A program made the position numbers and the translations under genes. 64,000 bases of DNA. It comes from Diorhabda sublineata. Its lineage: Eukaryota; Arthropoda; Insecta; Coleoptera; Chrysomelidae. This document shows, in pieces, positions 43,530 to 53,689 of this stretch (positions are counted from its first letter, which is position 1; each line of letters begins with the position of its first letter). The notes beneath the pieces were generated by a model. The model was not told the DNA's origin, made no database searches, and saw nothing but the letters and a program-made list of their open reading frames with translations. Where the stretch lies: contig NC_079484.1 of assembly GCF_026230105.1 (NCBI RefSeq), positions 9,129,805 through 9,193,804 of the forward strand, written 5' to 3'.

Positions 43530-44460
43530 TCTACTTTTCTACATAATTTCCGTAAATATTGAGGCACTTGTCATAACGTGGCAATACCCTCCTCATAAAA
43601 TTCTGCCGCCTGACTTGTTAACCTAACCTAACCTAACCACTGTATAACAAATGTTTTGACTTAGTTATCGTCTTGAAGACGCTGACCGCCCAGGTATTTC
43701 TTCAAGTGCAGGAACAAATGGTAGTCGCTGGGCGTCAGATCAGCGCTGTAGGGAGGATGATCTAGAGTTTCCCATTGAAAAGATTTGTCTTTCATCCGAT
43801 TAGCCACATGCAGCAAAACGATACCCTTACTCAACTTGCCACGTCTTTTTCTGGATTGCACAACGCAGATTGTTCAATGTCTCACAATAAGACGCTGCAT
43901 TGATTGTCTCATTACGAGGCCAAAACTCCACAGCAATACTCCTTTTCTGTCCCAAAAAGCTGTGCAGATGATTTTCCGGGCAGAAATTGTTTGCTTAAAC
44001 TTCACTTTTTTGGGTAATGATGAATGTCGCCATTCCATAGATTGTTGTTTCGATTCTGGTATGACGTAGGCCACCAATGTTTCGTCACCATTTAGACCAA
44101 ATTGGTCTAAAAAATCTTCATCTTCATCGTGGTACCGCTTAAGGAAAGTCAATGAACTGCCTAAACGTTGGGTTTTGTGCAAATCCGTCAACATTTTTGA
44201 TACTCAACGTGAACACAATTTCCGGTATTTCAAGTTCTCAGTCACAATGCGATACAAAACACTACGAGAATATTGAGGAAAGTAGTCGCACACCTTTAAA
44301 TGCTCTCACCCATTTCCTTACCATTCCATCGCTCATAATGTTTTGTCCGTAAACTTCACAGATCTCACGACGAATATCGATCGGTTTCACGCCTTTAGCA
44401 CTAAGAAATCGTATAACAGTCCGTACTTCACGGAACTCACGATTGTCGGAGGCATCTTAA
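43530..44460 (-). pseudogene. mariner transposase C, broken
   Basis: The N-terminus reads DNREFREVRTVIRFLSAKGV and then RREICEVYGQNIMSDGMVRK on the minus strand (about 44300-44450), an intact helix-turn-helix. The catalytic part lies in 43874-44194 and 43661-43861. LNGDETLVAYVIPESKQQSM holds the first Asp, and ARKIICTAFWDRKGVLL follows. The second box reads VLLHVANR where VLLHDNAR is expected, so the second catalytic Asp is lost. The third, DLTPSDYHLF, is intact. C-terminal words EFYEEGIA and DKCLNIYGNYVEK follow in two frames. A GGTTA expansion (43618-43638) splits the codons for QWL-TSQ and adds a stop. Confidence 0.8.
43618..43638 (-). repeat. GGTTA tandem expansion inside mariner C
   Basis: On the minus strand TGGTTAGGTTAGGTTAGG is followed by TTAACAAG. 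The conserved mariner codons here would be TGG TTA ACA AG (W-L-T-S). One GGTTA has become four, adding 15 bp; the reading frame is kept but a TAG appears. The unit equals the insect telomere repeat TTAGG, but replication slippage explains it equally well. Confidence 0.6.
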
Positions 44461-44611
44461 ACACTCAGTAAACAACGTACACAATGAAGAATCAGACTGT
44501 AATGGCGTCAGTGCGTAGACAAGAGATGTATGTAACCAGCGCTCATGTGCTGAACGCCGACCTTGGGGTTACGGCGGCGGAATCGCAAAACGGTACTTAC
44601 TTAAAAAATAT

Positions 44612-45440
44612 GCCTCGTAATATAATTGTAATCACACCTGTGTAAGTGGCTATAGTAGGCGAGCACGTTAAATATGAATAAAAAAAAGTATTTGTTATTG
44701 TGTAATTAATATTAGTTACATCCCAAGTTTAATCTATATAAAAATCAAATATCTTGTTTAGGGATCGCAAGGTCTCAATATTTAGGTGAAATGATGCTAA
44801 AGAGACAAGGTGAGAAAGGAATTGAACAAAAAAAATTAGTTTTCAATTTCCCTAATGCTAGAGAAGAGTCTCTGAAGCTGATGTTGCGTGACGCATTTAG
44901 ACGGATCTTTTTCATATACACAGAATGTTCTCATTCTCTAAGCCCTCCATAATTTTAGTATTAAAATAAAAAGTCGAACTTATGCTGAGCCGAATATAAA
45001 AAAAAATGTGGTAATAACTGGTTAACAAATTTCACATGGTCGATTCTGGTTTAATAATAAGCTCGATGTATTCCTTGAGTTGTTGATTGTTATATCAAAT
45101 ACGGTATGTTCAAACAATAGCTTCGCGTCATTATGTTTAAACGATGTAACTGCGACGTTTATTCACACCCGTATTAATTCAGTGGGACTTATAAAGTTTA
45201 GAATGGCAGTCGAAGCACCAATAAGTCACTCAAAATTGCCATTTCGTCGACGACATACACTTCAAATATGTATATCTTCGCAAAGGAAGTTTCATTTTTA
45301 TTGCTACATTAGGAAGTTAAGTTCTGATGTTTTATCGACCAACCTAGTAACATGCATGTTATATTACAGTAATGTGAATTTTAAGAAAAAATTCTTGCTT
45401 GGCCAAAAACACACGGTACTTTTAATTATAACCAAAAATG
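44612..45440. other. AT-rich DNA, no gene seen
   Basis: No supportable feature; a 156-codon open frame covering 45080-45550 has no recognisable domain and overlaps a repeat at its end. Confidence 0.4.
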
Positions 45441-45444
45441 CATA

Positions 45445-45690
45445 TATACACAAGGCAAAGGCGTATAGGGGAACTTATAATATGACGATTGAGGACAATT
45501 TACTTCCATTACAAGGTTTATCCCTGAAGAGTTATAGGGCCTCAAAGTAGGGTACAAAATTTAAAAAAAAAGTTAACTCCTTCGCAACCCTTTAACGTGA
45601 AAATACCAAATTTAGTACCCTGTATGAAACTGTTAAGTGCATGAAGTAATCATGGGACATGTAAAGTTGTGAAATCAGGACTTATATTTA
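45445..45690 (+). repeat. unassigned repeat, copy S1
   Basis: AAAGGCGTATAGGGGAACTT..., GAAGAGTTATAGGGCCTCAA and ACCAAATTTAGTACCCTGTA reappear, in the same order but on the opposite strand, at 47740-47950 (AAAGGCGTATAGGGGAGCTC, GGAGTTATAAGGTTTTAAAG, ACCAAATTTGGTACACTGTA). A diverged interspersed repeat with no identified coding potential, perhaps a MITE whose outer end is AAGGTGTTCCCCAT in the other copy. Confidence 0.55.
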
Positions 45691-45949
45691 AGTATATTTT
45701 CTAAATTATAGATTCGAAATTTATGAATTTATGGATAATTACGTACGTCCTTGTAGTGTGTTTGACAGTATAAATAATTCCACATTACTATCTGAAGGAC
45801 AGGGGTGGCTCATGTTCAATGGTTAACAATCCGTAAATTTCACAGGGATAACCTGTACAATCTAAAGCAATTTTTTTATCGAATAGTGATAATTTAATAG
45901 GTCCATATTTTTTTTGATGATAAGCTAAATGGGTAACGATACTTTCTCC

Positions 45950-46112
45950 AAACCGATTTCCCACATTCGCAGAGACATGTGGTTCATGCACGATGGAGCC
46001 GCTCTCCACTTCCTATGTGTGGAAATAATGTGGAAAATCATCTTAGGACTATAACACAGAACGAGGGGTCGTAAGGGAAGTCCCGGAACACCCTGGTGTT
46101 GAGACGACAGTG
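45950..46112 (+). pseudogene. Tc1/mariner-group transposase scrap (second catalytic box)
   Basis: The plus strand reads MWFMHDGAALHF near 45985, the (W-F-x-(Q/H)-D-G-A-P-x-H-(Y/F)) box with the second catalytic Asp of the same transposase group as the intact gene at 36739. It is followed by a degenerate stretch and RGRKGSPGTPW, which corresponds to the (W)IGRGG-x-x-WP segment. Less than 60 codons remain and the flanks are unrelated, so it is a fragment. Confidence 0.5.
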
Positions 46113-46117
46113 CCTGA

Positions 46118-46860
46118 TAGAATTCCTGTTAGTATTCGTAGATTGTTCTTACTTGGGTTGATACATTCAGCAGATATTCTCTGGTTTTAGTTTCTCAGAA
46201 AAGTCTTTGCCTGTCTCAGCCCCTGTAGGTTGACCCAATAATTGGTTTTGCTCCTATCAACCTTATTTTCCAGTGCTTGCTCTGTAGCTGATACTACAGA
46301 AGGGTTCGAATTTGGATTTTATGATAATGGAGCTAACAGCTCTAATGGCTGCTTGACCACCGAATAGGATGATGATTTACTGTTTTTCCTCTTTAGATTG
46401 AACTGAACACATTTTTCAATTGCATGGATTTATGCTTGAGAAATGCTTGGTGCGCTGCCCAGGCTTTCATATTGTTTGGTTCTGGGCCCTTACACTCCTA
46501 TCCCAGTTCCGTATGCTGTTTTTGATCCATCCGTATACCATTTAATGGCATTTACGTTCATTTTTTGTATTGTCTTTGATCCCACTTGCTTTCACAGTTT
46601 ATTATTGAGGTAAAGTTTTTCTTAAAGCTAAACTTTTTCGATGCAACGTCCTGAAACATTTCCCAGACTTGGTAATTATTTAGGAATAGGTTTTCTTTGA
46701 TGTTTTCGTCTCTGAGCATTCTACGTGATGTTTTCTCTGGCATGCTTTCCAGTACTATATGGAGAGGAGGGAGATTTAGGATCACTTCTAGTACAGCTGT
46801 TGGGTAAGATTTCATGACCCCAGTTACACATAAGCAAGCTAGTTTTTGTGTCTTTGAGAA
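46118..46860 (-). pseudogene. LINE with RNase H (I/R1/LOA-like), 3' part
   Basis: The minus strand starts with KLACLCVTGVMKSYPTAVLE and VILNLPPLHIVLE (46740-46850), the conserved segment after the reverse-transcriptase palm (LAC-citGAMk--PTAALE-iLnLPPLhi). It continues with an open stretch to about 46558. Then IKWYTDGSKTAYGTGIGV (about 46520) marks the start of an RNase H domain, followed by HAIEKCVQFN, and near the end RQAKTFLRN and KNNLRILTGILSG, usual tail motifs. Several frameshifts. Endonuclease and palm absent. Confidence 0.72.
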
Positions 46861-46864
46861 ATAT

Positions 46865-47060
46865 GATCATTGGTAAGTAGAAGGCGGCCGAACCATTTTA
46901 AGGGGCTAATTAGGGGTGGCCTTTTGCATACTTAACTTTTTTCACTCCTTCAGTTTTTCATAAAACTTTGTCATTACTAAGGAAAAGTCGAATAACCTAA
47001 GACGTGTTTCCAACAATGTTATTTAAAAAGTTATAAAAAAGTCAAGAGCTGGTTATGAGT
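46865..47060. other. AT-rich DNA, no gene seen
   Basis: Nothing supportable. Confidence 0.4.
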
Positions 47061-47061
47061 T

Positions 47062-47275
47062 TATACGGGGTCTCTCAAAACGTTCGTATAAGAGTTATAT
47101 CACTGCATTAAGTGAAAAAAAATCGATTAAAAACCACCAAACAATCACATGTCTATAACGCAAAGTTCAAAAATGCGATAGCATTTAAATGCTTTATTTG
47201 GTGATTTTTAATCGATTTTTTTCGCTTAATGCAGTGATATAACTCGCATTTGAACGTTTTGAAACACTCTGTATA
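47062..47275. mobile_element. palindromic MITE, about 78-bp inverted arms
   Basis: TATACGGGGTCTCTCAAAAC... at the left and the reverse complement TATACAGAGTGTTTCAAAAC... at the right pair for about 78 bp. The inner part GAGTTATATCACTGCATTAA is identical in both arms. About 50 bp of loop separates them, so the single strand would fold into one long hairpin. TA ends fit a Tc1/mariner-type non-autonomous element. No coding capacity. Confidence 0.75.
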
Positions 47276-47279
47276 CATC

Positions 47280-47735
47280 AAATTTGACAATTTTCTATTC
47301 AGTTTTTGAAGTTATTGAATTATTATAAGTTTTTTGATGAGTGGATATGCTATTAGTGTTAGTTTTTTATGATTGAAACTGTAGAAGCATGAAAGAATAT
47401 CGGAGAGGGTTCACTAATCACTTGGTTTTTAATAAACATTTTCTAATGTTGAAAGACTTACTCGAGAAACACGAGAAAATTATAACAACTTAATTCAATC
47501 ATTTAATAAATTCATCTTCCACTCTCGACTTTTTCGTTATTTTTAAATAATGTTGTTGAAAAAATAAAAAAATTTCCTTGGTGATTGGACTTTTTATCTT
47601 AAAAATGACAAAATGAAAAATTACTGGAGTGAAAAAAGTGTTGGAATTAAATTATTCATGGCAAAAAAATAAAAGTAATAGATAAAAAACGATGAAATTT
47701 TGAGATAGCCTAAGTAGCCTCCCAAAGTAGCTCTA
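47280..47735. other. AT-rich DNA, no gene seen
   Basis: Nothing supportable. Confidence 0.4.
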
Positions 47736-47739
47736 TAAC

Positions 47740-47950
47740 TTTCTACTTACCATTGCTTATATGGATAACAGAATCATACAGTGTACCAAATTTGGTATTT
47801 CAAAGTTATTTAAATTTTTTTTTCGAAATTTTGGGCCCTATTACTTTAAAACCTTATAACTCCTCGGGGATGCAGCTTGGTATAAATTTTGAGCTCCCCT
47901 ATACGCCTTTTCTCTCTGTCGGTTCATATGGGGAACACCTTGTATTAATA
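47740..47950 (-). repeat. unassigned repeat, copy S2
   Basis: Inverted relative of 45445-45690. On the minus strand it begins ACAAGGTGTTCCCCATATGA and continues with AAAGGCGTATAGGGGAGCTC. The AAGGTGTTCCCC start resembles the ends of insect MITEs, so this may be a transposon terminus. Confidence 0.5.
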
Positions 47951-47954
47951 CAAC

Positions 47955-48575
47955 TTAATAGAAACAAATAATTTGTTCGTAACCGTCTATTAAGTACTCT
48001 TATTAAATTGATGTGATTTGATGAAATTATTGATCAGCTGCCTTTATGAATAAACGATTCAATTACATAATAATAATTTTTCTGTGAACATTAATGAAAT
48101 TTACTAAAGATCAATGAATCTGTTATATATTAAAACATTACATTTTTAAAAATAGCTTGCCGATATAGAAGTTTAAATGTTAGTAAAATGCAAAATGAGC
48201 TCATAATCACGGATTGACGCAATTGTATTGATTTTACACTAATAACTAAAATTTCACGATGAACTTCTAATGTCAAGGTTTTCTAGATCCAGAGTCGGCT
48301 CTAACAATAAATATATTTATATAAATAAATATAGACCCCACAATGTTGTAGGTAATATATATCGTGTCGCATTCCAGAAACTGATATCACCATATTTTAC
48401 TTATTTGATGGAATTTTATTTTGAAATTTATACGATAGCCATGAGCCTTATCCAGATATATTCATGGATATGTAATGAATATGGAATAGGAGTCAGTTGG
48501 GAAAGTAAGACAACTTATTGCAAAGCTTTCCATGCCACCCTTGCAAACTAGGAAAGAGCTTCTCAGTAAAAGCCG
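47955..48575. other. AT-rich DNA, no gene seen
   Basis: No supportable feature; a 93-codon frame at 48270-48551 has no recognisable motif. Confidence 0.4.
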
Positions 48576-48579
48576 ATGA

Positions 48580-49265
48580 ACATTGAAGATTGGCACCTGG
48601 AGCCTTAAAACGCTGTAAGAAGTTGACAAAATCCATAATGCATTTAAACAAATAACAAGGCTATTTATAGATAGAATAAGTATTAGTGAAATGCGGCGGA
48701 CAAACAACAGAGAATACAAAGTTATGGACCATTTTATATACTGCTCGGTAAACCCAAATAGCGAGCATGTTAAAGGTGTTGCAATAATTTTTGAGGAAAA
48801 AATAGGTAGGTTTGTCAAAAACTTTGTTCCAGTCTCGAAGAGAATAATATTTATCCAACTAAACTCTACTTGAATATTGTTCAAATCTATGAACTTATAA
48901 CAGACAAGTTAGAAAAAAATATAGAAGAATTCTACGACGATATTATAAAGATTCAATATTTTTGCAATGGGAGAATAAATGGTAGTGTCTAATACTTTCC
49001 GTAACCCACCTTCCAGGCGAATATACACCTGGAAGACACAAAGGACACACCGCAACAAAATCACCTAGATTTTATTCTCATTAACCAAAGATTCAGAAAT
49101 ATAATACCGCTGTAAAAACATATCCAGGAGCAGAATGAAGGCAGATCTCCATCTCATACTCGTGTATGTGCTACAATGAGCTTGAGAGAGAAATACTTTA
49201 TTGTAAAAAATTGTTACAATTTTTAAACAAAAGCTTGTAAAAATTAAAAATACAAACATAAGAAT
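48580..49265 (+). pseudogene. RTE-like LINE, apurinic-type endonuclease domain
   Basis: The frame TLKIGTWSLKTL (48580) is the N-terminal strand of the LINE endonuclease (normally LKIGTWNVRTL). FKQITRLFIDRISISEMRRT follows, with the catalytic Glu in the (GI)SEMRW box. Then come the open piece 48691-48873 (MDHFIYCSVN, KNFVPVSKRIIFIQLNST) and, after deletions, MVVSNTF, RRIYTWKTQR and QRFRN-type remnants of the D-Q-I-D-(Y/F)-I box. Frameshifts and an internal deletion remove the MGDWNAKIG catalytic segment. It is the 5' half of the LINE that continues at 49650. Confidence 0.7.
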
Positions 49266-49269
49266 AACT

Positions 49270-49369
49270 GAATAAAGATAAGTATAAAATAAAAAAATTT
49301 CAATATTCAGAGGAAAACCACAATCAGTTACAAAATTATAGGTAATATGTGATAATTAGTATATAAGGC

Positions 49370-49462
<93 letters not shown>

Positions 49463-49645
49463 GAAATAAGTCGTTTACAGAGTAGAAGGCACTTTCCAGT
49501 AAATATGCTCTCAAATTATAGCGAAATGTGGAAAAAGATGATATGGATGTGATTTCAATTAGCAAGTGATTGTGCATTTTTTGCATTGTAAAATATTAAG
49601 CCGTTTACTAATTCTGAACGTGGAGTAGGTAGATAATGCTTACTA
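49270..49645. repeat. insert between the two LINE halves: Jockey-like 3' end plus (TA)n
   Basis: The minus strand at 49600-49470 reads KMHNHLLIEITSISSFSTFR and NLRAYLLESAFYSVNDLF. This is the same C-terminal tail as the LINE at 27775-28916 (KMLNHLPIEIKSITSFPAFR). A TA microsatellite with a single C interruption lies on its 3' side (49374-49460). The plus-strand LINE is interrupted here, suggesting a later insertion. I could not define a target duplication. Confidence 0.6.
49374..49460. repeat. (TA)n microsatellite
   Basis: About 87 bp of alternating TA with one C substitution near the middle. It lies directly 3' of a minus-strand Jockey-like LINE tail and may have grown from that element's tail. 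Confidence 0.9.
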
Positions 49646-49649
49646 ATTA

Positions 49650-50065
49650 GGCAAACTGATTCAAAGTAATAAAACTGAATCCGTGCTGAAGAGCCTCTCC
49701 ATGATATGAAACCATTAAAATACGAACACATAAGACAACATTGATTTGGAAGAAATCAATCAAGAACTATTGGATAAACATCTCAGAAAACAGTTAAAAT
49801 GAAACAATGGATGACGGACAAAATATTGGATTTGATGGAATAAAGAATAGAACAGAAGAATAAAAATAAGATAGTATGTAAGCATGTAAAAAAAGATATA
49901 AAATACGAAACCAGACAAGAAAACGACCAATAATTCAAAAAGTTATACGAAGATATTGAAGAAATAGGAAACAAATATGAAAATTCAAATGCACCAGAAA
50001 TTCAAATAGATAAACATACATCTTCGAAGATACATACAATATTCCACGACTGAATTTGAATTTCC
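49650..50065 (+). pseudogene. RTE-like LINE, linker between endonuclease and reverse transcriptase
   Basis: The plus strand reads KQWMTDKILDLME near 49805, then a lysine/glutamate-rich stretch (NKNKIVCKHVKKDIKYETRQ) and LYEDIEEIGNKYENSNA near 49935. This matches the linker of RTE-like LINEs (W(M/I)t-eIL-LM-eRR...I---IR-AKe-W--e-C-EIE-L--k-d). It has stops but the order fits a continuation of 48580-49265. The reverse transcriptase itself is not found downstream. Confidence 0.55.
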
Positions 50066-50069
50066 TATT

Positions 50070-51775
50070 ACGAATCATGAAGTCAATGCTTAAAGGATTA
50101 GAAACATTTCTAATACTGTGATTGAAATTGCAAATCGAATCGGGCGCCGCGATTCGATCTGCTTCATACCTTCAACTGCAAAAGGTGGCCTTGTTAAGAG
50201 AGGACATGACGGCGTTCGAGACAAGACAACCATGATGGTCGAAGCAGCTTAGTTCAATGGATAATACCTGTTCAAACATTTAGTTTCGAGGGACTGTTCT
50301 ATGTTTTTGCATCAATCTCACTCTAATATCTAGAACTTTGAGGATAAACTGTATCATTTAACATCAATGTGCTTAATGGAAAATTCATAACTCTTCATAA
50401 TGTTATCGATCTAATAGTGCACGAACAATATGTAGTAATAGATTAACAAGAATTTTCAAATGTTCAACGTGCAAGAACCTTTAACCATTATTTATGATCT
50501 TTGGTGAGTTAGTTTTAGGACGATTTTTAGTTCAACGCGTTTCGTCAAATCTTTTCACAATTCCCAATACTACAGCTTTCGTAATATGATTGCAATTTGG
50601 ATAGGTATCAATAAATCAGACACAACATCATAAGTGCTTTTACGATATCCATAACCTCTTATTATAAACATTGTTATTTTGTCCAGTCGATAAACCTTTA
50701 AAATTTAAAAATACCTATTTAAAATAAATACCTTTCACTAATTTTTTACGAGTCTTAATTACAAATGCAGAGAAGCATTAAATGCAGAATTATGCTTTTA
50801 TGGAAATTGTCTAAATCAAAATTTGAGCATTTTAACATTAGCTCAAGTATACAATTGAGTCACAACGGAAATGTAACGAAATATATAACTAAAATTGTAT
50901 TAGTCTATTTAAAAACGAATAAAGTTTGTATCAACTATAACCAGGGAAGATCTATTGAATGTATCAACTTAGGCAAGAACAATCCAACAATACTTGCAGG
51001 AGTCTGGTAAGGGTATTGCTACCACAATAGTCACCGGCGGGAAGACGCTAGGCTCAGCAAAGAATGCAAGGTACAGATTCTGTTACATAGAAGAAGAAAC
51101 CTCTATCTAATTCTTTCGAAGTGTGAGAGACTTCGGATCTCCAGAGTACTACACTTGTAAACGTATGAAACAGCAGACGTAGATCTCTGGTAGCTAGGGC
51201 CATCCGACATTACACTTTCTAAGAGGAATTGGAATATAGTGCTACAGTATATTCTCTGGTTCGCAGTGTACATGACATTCTGATCAAATACATACACAAA
51301 TGAAGTATCTTTTAATTGCACAGGTGGTACTTATTCCGAAATAATCGTTGTCGAGAGTACATAAGCCGATTCTGCTTAAATCATTTCAAATTGAATGAGT
51401 TTAATATAGGTTTTTATCAATAATAGCCACGTGAAATGTATTAGGTTGAATATTAATAGCTTTTTGTCACCATTTCAAATTTTCAATACGTTGGCTGTAT
51501 ATTAATTTAATGGCCATTGATAGATCGCTGTCGAAAATGAAAATTGGTTTAATTAGAAAGTTAGAGATAAGAAACGTACACGTAATGTAGAATTTTAACT
51601 GTACGTTTGCAAATTTTTTTTAGAAAAGTCGATAAATAACCGTTTGAACGTAAATATATGGAAAAAAGTATGCATTTTTAGCTAGTTTCGATAATACAAT
51701 TATTATCGTCAGTTTTCATTGATAGGTCAACCAAAATAAAGATTAGGTAGTTCATTGATGCTTTATAGATATTCA
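50070..51775. other. mostly AT-rich DNA, no gene seen
   Basis: A moderately GC-rich patch at 50130-50260 (TCGGGCGCCGCGATTCG) and another at 51000-51290 show no domain I can name. Confidence 0.4.
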
Positions 51776-51779
51776 AATT

Positions 51780-52080
51780 ATTTCAAGTATGCACTTTGTG
51801 TGTTTCTAATGATATACTTAGATCTATGTGTTTCTGTAGATGAATACTTCAATCGATGTATTTCTGTTTGTTAATTATCACTGAAATCTACAGTTTTTGT
51901 TGATAAATAAGTAAATTTATGTGTTAATAAATAATCAAATCTGAGTGATTTTGTTGACAATCGAAACCATGTTATTACGTTAATGTTAATTATACTCAAA
52001 ACCATTTATTTCTGTTTGTATATAAGCACTCATATCTTTGATTTTCTATTAATAAATACGTGAATCTTCAAATCTAACAG
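51780..52080 (+). repeat. degenerate minisatellite, left part (unit about 30-35 bp)
   Basis: Repeated words TGTGTTTCTGT...AATAAATA...TCAAATCT recur about every 30-35 bp (51800, 51838, 51880, 51920, 52000, 52035). The same unit continues at 53255-53350 beyond the mariner copy B, so that mariner interrupts the array. Confidence 0.6.
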
Positions 52081-53249
52081 ATCACTCAATCAGTCGTGTG
52101 ACTAACTAAGGAAAATATCAACATTATTCATCAATGTAATCTCATTTAAAAGCAATACAATAATTCCAACGCTTTTCTAACTTTTTAATTCCGTGCTTAT
52201 AGAAGAATTTGTCTTTTGCTTCAAAATAGGCTTCAGTTTTGTCAATTGCTTCTTAATTTGAATTCATTACCGGTGAGCATTTTTTTGAGATCATCGAAAA
52301 GCTAGTATTCACTGGGGGCCAGATATGAACTATACGGTGGATGAGGAGGCAATTCGAAGTGTAATTCGTTCAATTAAACGATTATTAACATTGACTTAAG
52401 AATCCTGGAGAAACAGTGGTTTTTTCTTCGACATACGAGGCCGTTTTTCCATGATTTTTGCATTCAAACGATCCAACAACTTTGTGTAGTAATCGCTATT
52501 GAATGTCTTTTCCTTTTGGAGATGGTCAATAAATAATATTCTATATGCATCCTAAAATACTGGAGCCATAACCTTCCCAGCTTATTATTGTGCCTTTGGA
52601 CGTTCCGAACGTGATTCACCGGCTGTAGTCCACTCAGATGACGATGATTTGATTCCGGAGTGAAGTGATGGATCCATGTTACATCGATTGTCACGTATGG
52701 ACGTAAAAAAGGTGTAAGCATGGCCAAACACTACTCTGAATTATTACCACGTGGTTGTTTTTTTTTTAGCGACTGTGAGTAAACGCGGCACCCACTTTGA
52801 AAAAAGCTACCTCATGGCCAAATGCTCATGCATGATAGTAAACATGCATTTTGATATCGTTACGGCCTGAACTATCTCAAGTAATTTCAATTTACGATTA
52901 GATATAACCAATTTGTGCACTTGGGGTAACTACAACAATTGGACGACCAGAACTCTCACCATCTTCGGTGTTTGTACGACCACGTTTATATTTAGCAAAC
53001 CAATAACAAATGGTCCTTATATATATAAGGATATATAACACTTTTGAAGCCATTTTTGAGCTTGTACAGTATATTTTTTAATCAGAAGCATAAATTAACA
53101 CATGAATTTGTTTTGAAGCCATTGTTTTGATAATATCAAAAGTAGCTTAAATGGCTGTCACTTTTTTCTGACTAATAGAAATTTCACTGAAAGTCTTTTG
53201 AAAGTTGGTATTTCATAAACGTTATATGGATTTGACATATATGTGTCAG
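52081..53249 (-). mobile_element. mariner element B (same family as A), right tip degraded
   Basis: The left end ATCACTCAATCAGTCGTGTG matches the ends of element A. The right end can be followed inward only from ATGTGTCAG at 53249; the outer ~20 bp are missing or unrecognisable. The interior is a broken transposase on the minus strand colinear with copy A. It sits inside a minisatellite. Confidence 0.65.
52125..53135 (-). pseudogene. mariner transposase B, broken
   Basis: Colinear with copy A but more frameshifted. YVTIDVTWIHHFTPESN near 52700 keeps the first catalytic Asp (lost in A) though the following E is V. LFLQDS near 52420 keeps the second. NELHFELPPHPPYS near 52350 retains four residues that are deleted in A, so the ancestral DD34D spacing can be inferred. 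The N-terminal GRPVV-like block lies near 52940. Not functional. Confidence 0.7.
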
Positions 53250-53254
53250 ATGTA

Positions 53255-53350
53255 CGTCTGTCTTTAATAAACACTTCAATTCATGTGTGTCTGTTAATAA
53301 ATATTCAAATCTGAGATATTCTGTGGATAAATAATCAAATCCGTATGTTT
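53255..53350 (+). repeat. degenerate minisatellite, right part
   Basis: TGTGTGTCTGTTAATAAATA, then TTCAAATCTGAGATATTCTG and GATAAATAATCAAATCCGTA continue the array seen at 51780-52080 on the other side of mariner B. Confidence 0.6.
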
Positions 53351-53359
53351 CTGAGTTGG

Positions 53360-53660
53360 AATTTCTGGAACCGTTGCGATATTCATACATACAATATACT
53401 GTTTACACCACCACTACACCAACACTAACAATTATACTGTCTGAGGCGCGTTTCGATAACCAAGTTATCGTCTTCAGAGCCTGGGTGAGGTCTGGTAAAG
53501 AAGAGAAGCCGGAAAAAACCGACATGGATGTTGTCTTTAGCGATTAGCAAGGGCTCAGCCCTCACCAGTATGAGACCTCAGGCACTGGCATTTCATGGTA
53601 AGTCCTATTCTCTTTATATTGTATGCATATAAAATTTTTACAGGTGAATCTGAAAGACTA
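53360..53660 (-). repeat. Penelope-type repeat scrap with hammerhead-like hairpin
   Basis: On the minus strand 53477-53449 reads CTGAAGACGATAACTTGGTT followed by ATCGAAACG. A perfect GATAAC/GTTATC helix is bracketed by CTGAAGA (one mismatch to the hammerhead core CTGATGA) and GAAACG (exact). The flanking sequence on the plus strand (ACACTAACAATTATACTGTC, TGAGGCGCG) looks like a conserved repeat end. No coding remnant is attached. The link to Penelope-like elements is by motif only. Confidence 0.45.
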
Positions 53661-53689
53661 TTCCTTGAATAAAGTTAACTTGTTTAGCC

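Larger units (their letters stand above)
43441..44608 (-). mobile_element. mariner element C, full length, dead
   Basis: The left end GTTTTTAAGTAAGTGCCGTT and the reverse complement of the right end TTTTTTAAGTAAGTACCGTT are inverted repeats of about 22 bp. TA flanks both sides (43439-43440, 44609-44610). The length of 1168 bp is typical. The broken transposase runs on the minus strand. It inserted only 41 bp beyond the stop codon of the I-group LINE, probably in that element's 3' end. Confidence 0.8.

Noticed and set aside
45080..45550. 156-codon plus-strand open frame.
   Set aside because: No recognisable domain, biased composition, and its 3' end lies in repeat S1. Kept only as a remark.
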